Below the pieces are notes generated by a model, which was not told the DNA's origin, did not search any database, and was given only the letters and a program-made list of their open reading frames with translations. The translations under genes were made by a program, and so were the position numbers. A stretch of 5,671 nucleotides of DNA, taken from CAWEFA01 sp963808135 (GTDB lineage: Bacteria; Bacteroidota; Bacteroidia; Bacteroidales; DTGW01). Positions 1 to 5,671 of this stretch are shown in pieces (position 1 is the first letter of the stretch; the number at the start of each line of letters is the position of its first letter). The stretch is taken from positions 1 through 5,671 of the forward strand of contig CAWEFA010000047.1 of the NCBI GenBank assembly GCA_963808135.1, in the 5' to 3' direction.

Positions 1-368
1 CACTCATTGCTCCTCCGAATGTAAAAAATTTTTTACCTTCAATGGTATAGATTTCTCCACGGCGTAGATAAAAGATGTTTTCAGCTACTTTACCTACAGG
101 GGCTCCAAACATTTCGACTTTTGGCAGTTTTTGAAGACGATTGTGATTGTCGTGGTTTCCATCCAAAAAAGCTATAGTGAAAGGTTTCTGAGAAAGAGAA
201 TATGTAAGAAGCATCTCTCTTTCGGAGAAATCAGCATCCCACAGATACTAAAATCCCCGGCCACGATTATTACATCGGATCGGGTTAATTTCTCTCCTTC
301 AGGGAACCTAGAAGGTAGGAATCTGCTAAAATCGCTATGTGTGTCACCAGTGTAATGTAGATAGCCAT
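1..368 (-). pseudogene. Calcineurin-like metallophosphoesterase, 5' part, two frameshifts, runs off the left edge
   Basis: Read on the minus strand from ATG 368-366, the peptide begins MAIYIT. It continues in a second frame from 348 as GDTHSDFSRF and later DVIIVAGDF (around 255-250). It then moves to a third frame from 247 as YLWDADFSERE, then FLDGNHDNHNRLQ (around 170-140), and runs to the edge as FFTFGGAMS. GDTH, GDF and GNHD are the metal-binding signatures of the calcineurin-like phosphoesterase family, which hydrolyses phosphoesters using two metal ions. The first break looks like a duplicated AC dinucleotide within 353-349. The second is a missing base near 249-248, where a glycine codon is expected. 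The two shifts do not cancel, so no continuous product is made. Residue conservation on both sides of each break suggests recent inactivation or sequencing error rather than old decay. The substrate cannot be told. It is divergent from the neighbouring plus-strand gene, whose truncated 5' end lies about 20 bases from this start. Confidence 0.75.
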
Positions 369-414
369 ATTTATCTTATTTTGATTTAATATCGATGCTT
401 CAACCGGGCAGCCG
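369..414. other. Junction between the metallophosphoesterase leader and the truncated barrel gene
   Basis: On the minus strand, 369-390 looks like an ordinary AT-rich leader for the ATG at 368. On the plus strand, coding similarity starts at about 391 (IDASTGQPV, continuous with the downstream frame). The barrel gene's signal peptide should occupy the space taken by the other gene's leader and start. This points to a rearrangement breakpoint, insertion edge or assembly chimera near 385-391. I see no transposon ends or target duplications. Confidence 0.55.
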
Positions 415-2793
415 GTGCAATATGCGCTTGTTGCCATTCACAGGTTAAAAGATTCATCGTTAGTTAACGGTGTTATGTGCAATGAAACCGGAATTTTTTC
501 CATAGAAAACTTATCATTTGGAAAGTTTTATGCCGAAGTTACGTTTGTAGGATATAAAAAGTTAGTAATACCCAATATACTTCTAACCCCAAATCAAAAA
601 ATTGCAAATATTGGCACTGCAAAACTTGAGCCTTCTGTAACCAATATTAACGAAGTTGTTGTTACAGGAAATAAATCGGTTGAATATAAAATAGATAAAA
701 AAGTTATAGATGTAAGCTCTAATATCGCGGCATCCGGCGGTACTCTTGTTGATGCGCTCCAGAACACAGCTTCTGTACAAACCGATGTTGAAGGCAATGT
801 TACGCTTCGTGGAAATACAAACTTTACCGTGCTGGTTGATGGTAAACCTTCCCCGCTCACAGGTACCGAGGCTTTACAACAAATTCCGGCAAATTTGGTT
901 CAGAATGTTGAAATCATAACCAATCCCTCTGCAAAATACGATGCCGAAGGCACTGCCGGCATTATAAATGTGGTAATGAAAAAACAAGAAGTTCGCGGGA
1001 TTAACGGAATTTTTAATGTTACAGCCGGTACGGGCGATAACTTAAGTACGCTTAATAAAAGTAGCGCCAACCTTAACCTGAATTATAAATTTTCGAAATT
1101 TAATTTCACTTTGGGCGCTGATTTTACCGATATGAAATATGCATTAACTTCTTATTCTTATTCTCGAAATAAAGATAGTCTTAAAAGACTTGTATTGGAT
1201 CGTACTGCAGATGGTACCGGTTATTTTCACAGACAGGGTAAAGGAATAAAAATTGGTGTTGATTACGATATTAATAGAAACAGTACCATTTCATTTATGG
1301 GAAATATTGGCAGTCGAAACATGCATCGCCTATTCGCCAATAATACTTACGATGTTCATTATGACACAGCTAAAAACAAATTAGGAGACACGATTGGAAC
1401 AGCTAATTATATTTCAAACTCAATGACTGGAATAACCCGCATATACTACAACCTGAACCTCGACTATCAGCTTAAGCTGGATGATTTTGGCCAGCAATTA
1501 TCAGCTTCCGTTTATTTTAATGCCGGGCCAGACAACGCTCCATCCAATACTAATTCAGATACCACAAATTCAAATTGGGTATCACTTAAAAAAACCCAAC
1601 CTCAGTTACAAATAGCCCAAAACAGCAATGAAACCGAGGTTAGGGGGAAAATTGATTACGCGCTTCCAATTGGTGAAAAAGGAAAATTAGAAACAGGCTA
1701 TCAGGGCCGATATTATCAAAATAATGGCTATGATTCGATATGGGGAAATATATCATCAATACCTAATTCCAATCAACAGCTAAAGGCTAAGGACCAAATC
1801 CAGGCCGGGTATGTGTCGTTTTCAAATTCTTCATTTATTGATTACCAGTTAGGGTTAAGGTCAGAATATGAAATGCGCGACATCAGGTTAAACGACACCA
1901 AAAATGGAATTAATGATTACCCAATGAATAAGCTTTTTTGGGCGCCAACATTGCATTTATCCAAACAACTTCCCTGGGATTTGCAATTACAGGCCAGCTA
2001 TACCAGGCGTATAAACAGGCCCAGGGATTGGAACCTGAACCCTGTATCAAGATATTCAAGCCCAACATCAAAAATGACAGGTTCTCCTATTTTGGAATCG
2101 GAAATAGCTAATTCTGTTGAACTCAATTTGCAGAAAAAAATAAATGAATTTTCATTCATTTCCGTTGAAAGTTTTTTTAAGCAAACAAATGATTTGATAT
2201 ATCCGAAAACTGATTTTAACTCAAAAACTCAGATAGATTCAATGTCTTTTTATAATCTTGACCACGACCGTTCAATTGGCGCTGAATTTACGGTAAACGT
2301 AGCCCTTGCCCGTTGGTTTATTTTTAATGCGTCTTCAGATATTTACAATTATCGCATCTATGGTATGCAAATAGTTCAGAATACATCTCAAATCAATAGT
2401 GCCAACACATGGAATATTAAAATTAACCCAACATTTCGTATGCCATGGGGAATGGGCATCCAAATAAATTATACATACAATGCGCCAACCATCAGCCCCA
2501 CGGGTGGTCCAACATCAAGCAATTATTTTTCCAGCCTGGGCATCAGGCAGGATTTGTTGAAACATAAGGCTTCTTTAACGCTGATGGCACAAAACCCTAT
2601 TGGTCGCACCAAAGTAATTTCTACAGGATATGGAACAGGGAAAACATCTTATAGTTGGTTTCAACGTGAGTCGCAAGTGTACTTGCTCACTTTTAATTAT
2701 CGTTTCAATGACTATAAGGTTCAGAAAAGTAAACGCCCACAGGATGATTCAAACGGAAACGGTGATCAGGATATGATGAATGGTGGAATGTAA
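415..2793 (+). CDS. Outer membrane beta-barrel (OMP_b-brl_3/TonB-receptor-like) protein, N-terminally truncated
   Basis: Residues 1-65 are a carboxypeptidase-regulatory-like beta-sandwich with its first strand clipped (VTFVGYKK at 42-49). INEVVVTG at 78-85 is the usual linker to a TonB-type plug at about 98-190, with LRGNTNFTVLVDGKP (131-145) and VEIITNPSAKYDAEGTAGII (165-184). The rest, to about 764, has the alternating aromatic/polar pattern of an outer-membrane barrel. The final strand is VYLLTFNYRF (755-764), followed by an Asp/Asn/Gly/Met-rich tail. This order matches the Bacteroidota 'outer membrane beta-barrel family protein', which sits in the outer membrane and probably takes up or binds unidentified ligands. 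The start is GTG at 415. The open frame extends back only to TGA 382-384 and encodes FNIDASTGQPV before the GTG, clearly still domain sequence. Signal peptide and first beta-strand, roughly 30 codons, are therefore missing. As written it is probably not exported and may be a pseudogene. No SusD-like partner is visible. Confidence 0.88.
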   Translation: MQYALVAIHRLKDSSLVNGVMCNETGIFSIENLSFGKFYAEVTFVGYKKLVIPNILLTPNQKIANIGTAKLEPSVTNINEVVVTGNKSVEYKIDKKVIDVSSNIAASGGTLVDALQNTASVQTDVEGNVTLRGNTNFTVLVDGKPSPLTGTEALQQIPANLVQNVEIITNPSAKYDAEGTAGIINVVMKKQEVRGINGIFNVTAGTGDNLSTLNKSSANLNLNYKFSKFNFTLGADFTDMKYALTSYSYSRNKDSLKRLVLDRTADGTGYFHRQGKGIKIGVDYDINRNSTISFMGNIGSRNMHRLFANNTYDVHYDTAKNKLGDTIGTANYISNSMTGITRIYYNLNLDYQLKLDDFGQQLSASVYFNAGPDNAPSNTNSDTTNSNWVSLKKTQPQLQIAQNSNETEVRGKIDYALPIGEKGKLETGYQGRYYQNNGYDSIWGNISSIPNSNQQLKAKDQIQAGYVSFSNSSFIDYQLGLRSEYEMRDIRLNDTKNGINDYPMNKLFWAPTLHLSKQLPWDLQLQASYTRRINRPRDWNLNPVSRYSSPTSKMTGSPILESEIANSVELNLQKKINEFSFISVESFFKQTNDLIYPKTDFNSKTQIDSMSFYNLDHDRSIGAEFTVNVALARWFIFNASSDIYNYRIYGMQIVQNTSQINSANTWNIKINPTFRMPWGMGIQINYTYNAPTISPTGGPTSSNYFSSLGIRQDLLKHKASLTLMAQNPIGRTKVISTGYGTGKTSYSWFQRESQVYLLTFNYRFNDYKVQKSKRPQDDSNGNGDQDMMNGGM

Positions 2794-3095
2794 ATAATAT
2801 TAAAACCTGTTGTTCAATTATTCAGCCAAAGAATCTTAAGAAAAAATTTTGAATTCTGAATTAATCCAAATTTATTTCAGCTAATTACATTTCAGCCAGG
2901 TTGAAGCTCCTTTTCAACCTGGCTGAATTATGTTTATATTTCGTTATAAAAGTTCAAATTAGAAATTTAGGGTTCAATTAAAAGCATAACAACATATTTT
3001 TTTTATCTTTAAATAGTTTTTAGAAATTTTTACTTTTATGTTCATTTATTTAGGCACAAAAGATAATAATCAACTGTAATTAATTCATTATTATT
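2794..3095. other. AT-rich intergenic region (302 bases) between the two main genes
   Basis: No coding sequence is supported in this gap. It contains the hairpin terminator at 2891-2927, three scattered TTCAGC words (2821, 2876, 2891) and then about 165 bases of A/T-rich sequence leading to the next gene. TATCTTTA (3004-3011) and TACTTTTA (3031-3038) each match seven of eight positions of TAnnTTTG-type extended spacing but lack the final G, and neither has a clear TTTG about 20 bases upstream. The promoter of the downstream gene must lie in the right half, but I cannot fix it. Confidence 0.6.
2891..2942 (+). terminator. Rho-independent-type hairpin terminator after the barrel gene
   Basis: Positions 2891-2905 (TTCAGCCAGGTTGAA) pair perfectly with 2913-2927 (TTCAACCTGGCTGAA). 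This gives a 15-bp stem with a 7-base loop. A U-rich but interrupted tract (ATTATGTTTATATTTC) follows on the plus strand. It lies about 100 bases past the barrel stop and 170 bases before the next start, so it should separate the two transcription units. The left flank on the opposite strand is also AT-rich, so it may work in both directions. Confidence 0.75.
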
Positions 3096-5435
3096 ATGAT
3101 AAACCTGAAACTTTTTTTTGGGCTTATTCCAAATACTGCAAAACTCGAATCGAAAGAGAATGCGCTGATTAAAGAATATGCCGAATTTGAAGATTACAAA
3201 AAATCCGATGAATTAAAATATTATATTGAAACCAGGGATTTTGTAAAATCAGCCGAATTTGCAAAAAAAATAGAAGAAATTAAATCCCTTAATTATAAAA
3301 AAACTCCTGAATATTTGAAAGAAACAGAGTTTATTTCATTAAAAAAATCCCATCGAATCAAAAACCATTACAGTGTTTTAAATACCGAATTATATAAAAA
3401 TTATACTGAAGTAAAGGATTCCAAAGAATTAGCCGAATACAATGAATTAAAGTTATTTGTTGAATCTGAACAATTCAAAAACAAGGAATCATCAATCAAA
3501 TCATTAAAATATGCCAATACGGATGAATTTAAAAAAGAAAATGAATACCTGAAACTCAACAAATCAAAGGGCATTAAAAACTATTATAAGGTAATTTCAT
3601 TGGAAGTGTACAAGCTTTACAAATCATTAAATGGTTCTGAAGAGCTTTCAAATTATCTAAAACTCCAAAATTATTCCGAATCGGAAGAAATTATTAAACT
3701 TGAAAAAGATATAAAATCAGCTAAATTCAGCGCAACGCCTGAATATGAAAAACTGCAACAATATAAAGCTTTAAAAAAATCAAAAGCTTTAAAGGATTAT
3801 TATAAAATTATTCATTCTAAAGAATATGATATTTTTAAGCACCTTCACAAATCAGATGAGCTTGAGCAATATAAAAACCTTGAGAAATTTGTTAATTCTG
3901 AAAAATTAGCCGGGCTAAAGAAAAATAAAGATGAATATAATGGCAGCGAAGAGCAAAAAAAAGAATTAACTTTTAAAAAATTACAAAAGGATAAATACTT
4001 TAAAACCTATTTTGCATTTATACAGTCGAAAAAGTTCGCACAGCTTCAAGATACTGAAAAATCAGGAGATATTGAAAAATTAGAAGTTCTTGAAAAATTT
4101 ATTCAAAGCGATAAATTTCTCGAAATAAAAGCTTACTACAAGTTATCGCCTGAAAAGAGATGGCAGCAAAAAAAGGAATACGAAAAAATTGAAGAGTTTA
4201 ACAAACTTAAAAAAGATAAACGTTTCATCGACTATTTCAAATTCATAAATTCAAAAAAATTCAAATTATTTGCTGAAACTGAGAAATCAGGCACAATAAA
4301 AAAATATGAAGAATTGCAAAAATTCATAAACAATGCTGATTTTAAAAAATTCAAAGATTATATGCTTCTCCCGCCGGTTAAGAAATGGGAACAAACAGAC
4401 GAATTCAAAAAGCACGAAACATATAAAAAACTTTGTCAGGAAAAAAAGATAAAAGATTACTTGAAATTTATTTCATCAAAAAAATTCAAACTCTTTGATG
4501 AAGTGTTAAAATCGGGTGAAATAAAGCATTATGAAGAACTTGAAAAATTTATTTCATCAGAAAAATTTAAAGATTTTAAAACATATATGATACTTCCTTT
4601 TAAGGACAAATGGGAAAAAACTGAAGAATATGCAAAAAATGAAGATTACCTGAAATTAAAAAAATCCGATAAAATAAAGTGGTATTTTAAAGTTGTTGAT
4701 AGCAATAAATTTGATGAAATAAAAAAATGGAAAATAACTTTTTCCGAAGATTTCGATTCTCCTAAATTGAACGGGAAAACCTGGTTAACCCGCTATTATT
4801 GGGGCGATACAATATTAAAAGATACTTACTCGCTTTCAAACGATAAACATTTTATATCCGATGGAAAAAATTTATCAATTGAGAACAGCATAATTAAAAT
4901 AATTACGCGTCGGGAGAAAGCTATGGGAAAAGCCTGGGATCCTTTATTAGGATTTAAACCAAAAGAATTCGAATTTACTTCCGGCCTTATTAATACCGGC
5001 AAAAGTTTCAGACAAAAATACGGACGGTTTAGTGCAAAGGTAAAATTTCAGGATAATGGCGCTGTTACCCATGCTTTTTGGCTGGTTGGCAGTCAGGTAA
5101 TGCCACAAATTGACATAGTTAAATATTGTAACCGCCAGTTTAAGCTTAGTAACTTCTGGGGAAATATTGCCCAAAAAGACGGGATTAATATAAGCAGTAA
5201 AAAATACAGCTGTTTAAAATTAAAAAATGATTTCTTCATTTACGAATTAGAATGGACGCCAAATGAACTCATTTGGAAAATAAACAATATTATCTTAAAA
5301 AGAGAAAAATCAGGCATACCTGACGAGCCAATGTATATTGCATTAAGCAGCGGTATTTTCGGTAATGTAAATGGAAATGATTTTCCAATAAACATGGAAA
5401 TTGATTGGATAAAATGTTATGAAATGACAACTTAA
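3096..5435 (+). CDS. Seven-repeat helical protein with C-terminal GH16-like domain lacking both catalytic glutamates
   Basis: Residues 35-545 are seven tandem Lys/Glu-rich units, with nearly no Gly/Pro and about 22% Lys in residues 1-540 (119 by hand count). They look like a long alpha-helical stalk. Residues 546-776 match the concanavalin-like fold of glycoside hydrolase family 16: FSEDFDSPKLNGKTW (549-563), FTSGLINTGKSFRQKYGRF (627-645), THAFWLVG (658-665), YELEWTPNELIWKIN (716-730), IPDEPMYIAL (741-750) and a closing MEIDWIKCYE (767-776). Active GH16 enzymes use EIDIxE; here 671-676 read QIDIVK, so nucleophile and acid/base glutamates are both lost while the middle Asp stays. Beta-glucan/galactan hydrolysis is therefore unlikely, and glycan binding or a structural role is inferred. 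MINLKLFFGLIP lacks a convincing signal peptide, and no type IX sorting domain follows the GH16 region. ATG 3096 is the first start after an in-frame TAA at 3081-3083. There is no purine-rich ribosome site. The gene is A-richer than the upstream barrel gene. Function unknown. Confidence 0.87.
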   Translation: MINLKLFFGLIPNTAKLESKENALIKEYAEFEDYKKSDELKYYIETRDFVKSAEFAKKIEEIKSLNYKKTPEYLKETEFISLKKSHRIKNHYSVLNTELYKNYTEVKDSKELAEYNELKLFVESEQFKNKESSIKSLKYANTDEFKKENEYLKLNKSKGIKNYYKVISLEVYKLYKSLNGSEELSNYLKLQNYSESEEIIKLEKDIKSAKFSATPEYEKLQQYKALKKSKALKDYYKIIHSKEYDIFKHLHKSDELEQYKNLEKFVNSEKLAGLKKNKDEYNGSEEQKKELTFKKLQKDKYFKTYFAFIQSKKFAQLQDTEKSGDIEKLEVLEKFIQSDKFLEIKAYYKLSPEKRWQQKKEYEKIEEFNKLKKDKRFIDYFKFINSKKFKLFAETEKSGTIKKYEELQKFINNADFKKFKDYMLLPPVKKWEQTDEFKKHETYKKLCQEKKIKDYLKFISSKKFKLFDEVLKSGEIKHYEELEKFISSEKFKDFKTYMILPFKDKWEKTEEYAKNEDYLKLKKSDKIKWYFKVVDSNKFDEIKKWKITFSEDFDSPKLNGKTWLTRYYWGDTILKDTYSLSNDKHFISDGKNLSIENSIIKIITRREKAMGKAWDPLLGFKPKEFEFTSGLINTGKSFRQKYGRFSAKVKFQDNGAVTHAFWLVGSQVMPQIDIVKYCNRQFKLSNFWGNIAQKDGINISSKKYSCLKLKNDFFIYELEWTPNELIWKINNIILKREKSGIPDEPMYIALSSGIFGNVNGNDFPINMEIDWIKCYEMTT
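3198..4730 (+). repeat. Seven tandem protein-level repeats of 70-75 codons
   Basis: The units cover residues 35-106, 107-178, 179-250, 251-320, 321-395, 396-470 and 471-545, starting at bases 3198, 3414, 3630, 3846, 4056, 4281 and 4506. Each opens with a (K/G)S-x-(E/x)-(L/I) word, then Y-x-x-L-x-x-F(V/I)-x-S-x-x-F. It continues with an (E/K)(Y/F)-x-K stretch, then LKKS-x-x-I-K-x-Y-(Y/F)K, and closes with SKKF-x-x-F or a relative of it. Units 6 and 7 share 38 of 75 residues by hand count. The repeats are clear in protein but diverged in DNA, so they are old duplications under coding constraint rather than slippage. Confidence 0.9.
4731..5432 (+). other. GH16-like (concanavalin-type jelly-roll) domain of the repeat protein
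   Basis: The domain begins directly after the last repeat (Trp545) and ends three residues before the stop, at its usual last strand MEIDWIKCYE. At about 230 residues it is a complete, normal-length GH16 core. The active-site strand is encoded at 5106-5123 as CAA ATT GAC ATA GTT AAA. Each lost glutamate is one base away from GAA. The conserved Trp of the FWL strand (residue 662) and the EWTP strand are kept, so the fold is probably intact. Confidence 0.8.
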
Positions 5436-5545
5436 TACCAATTGCATTTAAAAAACATTGAACCATTTCCTTTTTTAATTGTACCGTAAAATGCTTTTTA
5501 GACATATTTTTTTCATAGGAAGAAAAGTTAAATTATTTACTGCCG

Positions 5546-5565
5546 TTATAATTAATTTATAATTA
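5546..5565 (+). repeat. Two direct copies of TTATAATTA, 11 bases apart
   Basis: TTATAATTA occurs at 5546-5554 and 5557-5565, one helical turn apart. An inverted copy (TAATTATAA) lies at 5644-5652, so the set brackets the TATATTTG element. This could be a regulator site, but the words are pure A/T in an A/T-rich stretch and may be chance. Confidence 0.25.
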
Positions 5566-5622
5566 GGTGGTTATTTGCTATAATATTCTTGAGTTTTTTA
5601 ATAGACCATAAAAGTATTTTTA

Positions 5623-5630
5623 TATATTTG
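5623..5630 (+). promoter_or_regulatory. TATATTTG -7 element, probably for a gene starting at ATG 5665
   Basis: TATATTTG is a full match to TAnnTTTG, the -7 element recognised by the Bacteroidota primary sigma factor. A good TTTG -33 element at the usual 19-21 base spacing is not visible; only a T-run ends near 5599. An ATG at 5665-5667 follows after a short AT-rich leader with no Shine-Dalgarno, the usual arrangement in this phylum. Only seven bases of that possible gene are in the window, so it is not called as a gene. Confidence 0.4.
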
Positions 5631-5671
5631 CTGAGTTATCCATTAATTATAAAAATATAACATTATGCAAC

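Noticed and set aside
131..355. 74-codon plus-strand open frame
   Set aside because: It lies antisense to the metallophosphoesterase remnant, whose motifs are recognisable on the minus strand. Its own product has no recognisable character.
583..860. Two overlapping minus-strand open frames (583-780 and 594-860)
   Set aside because: Both are antisense to the conserved plug region of the barrel gene and have no independent support.
3004..3038. TATCTTTA (3004-3011) and TACTTTTA (3031-3038) as the promoter of the repeat/GH16 gene
   Set aside because: Both miss the final G of TAnnTTTG and lack a properly spaced upstream element; such near matches are common in AT-rich DNA.
3198..4730. CRISPR array or DNA-level satellite
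   Set aside because: The periodicity is in protein. The DNA copies are diverged, 210-225 bases long, in frame and without spacers.
4947..5174. Minus-strand open frame inside the GH16-like domain
   Set aside because: It is a shadow of a clearly coding, conserved plus-strand domain.
4731..5432. Annotation as an active laminarinase, agarase or lichenase
   Set aside because: The fold matches GH16, but both catalytic glutamates are replaced, so an activity call is not supported.
5444..5494. GCATTT/AAATGC pairing as a terminator after the repeat/GH16 gene
   Set aside because: The stem is only 6 bp with a loop of about 39 bases, too weak to call.
5290..5505. Minus-strand open frame crossing the 3' end of the repeat/GH16 gene
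   Set aside because: Most of it is antisense to conserved GH16 strands. No start signal or recognisable family was seen.

Overview
The window looks like a chromosomal segment from an AT-rich member of the Bacteroidota. It encodes a SusC-like/OMP_b-brl_3 type outer-membrane barrel protein. Its genes have no purine-rich Shine-Dalgarno sequence close to their starts, and a TAnnTTTG-type -7 element is present near the right edge. I cannot place it below phylum from sequence alone.

Left edge to about 390: the minus strand carries the 5' part of a calcineurin-like metallophosphoesterase. Its GDTH, GDF and GNHDN metal-site motifs are all present but lie in three reading frames, so as written it is a pseudogene, or the sequence has errors here. 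It runs off the left edge. About 385-391 is a junction: the next gene, on the plus strand, begins in the middle of a conserved domain, with no signal peptide and only a GTG available as start.

415-2793 (+): an outer-membrane beta-barrel protein with a clipped N-terminal carboxypeptidase-regulatory-like domain, a TonB-type plug and a long barrel. Without an export signal it should not reach the outer membrane unless translation starts elsewhere. It ends before a strong 15-bp hairpin terminator (2891-2927). The rest of the 2794-3095 gap is AT-rich leader for the next gene.

3096-5435 (+): the most interesting gene. It encodes a 779-residue protein whose first 545 residues are almost entirely seven tandem, Lys/Glu-rich, probably alpha-helical repeats of 70-75 residues. 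A C-terminal domain with the fold signature of glycoside hydrolase family 16 follows. In that domain the catalytic EIDIxE motif reads QIDIVK, so both catalytic glutamates are replaced. The protein has no recognisable signal peptide or sorting domain. My best reading is a non-catalytic GH16-derived (possibly glycan-binding) domain on a long helical stalk, with unknown function and location.

5436-5671: AT-rich, with no convincing terminator hairpin. It contains a perfect TATATTTG -7 element and, 34 bases further on, an ATG at 5665 that probably starts another plus-strand gene cut off by the window. The two full-length genes share a strand but are separated by the terminator, so they are probably independent transcription units. 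Nothing in the sequence links them functionally.
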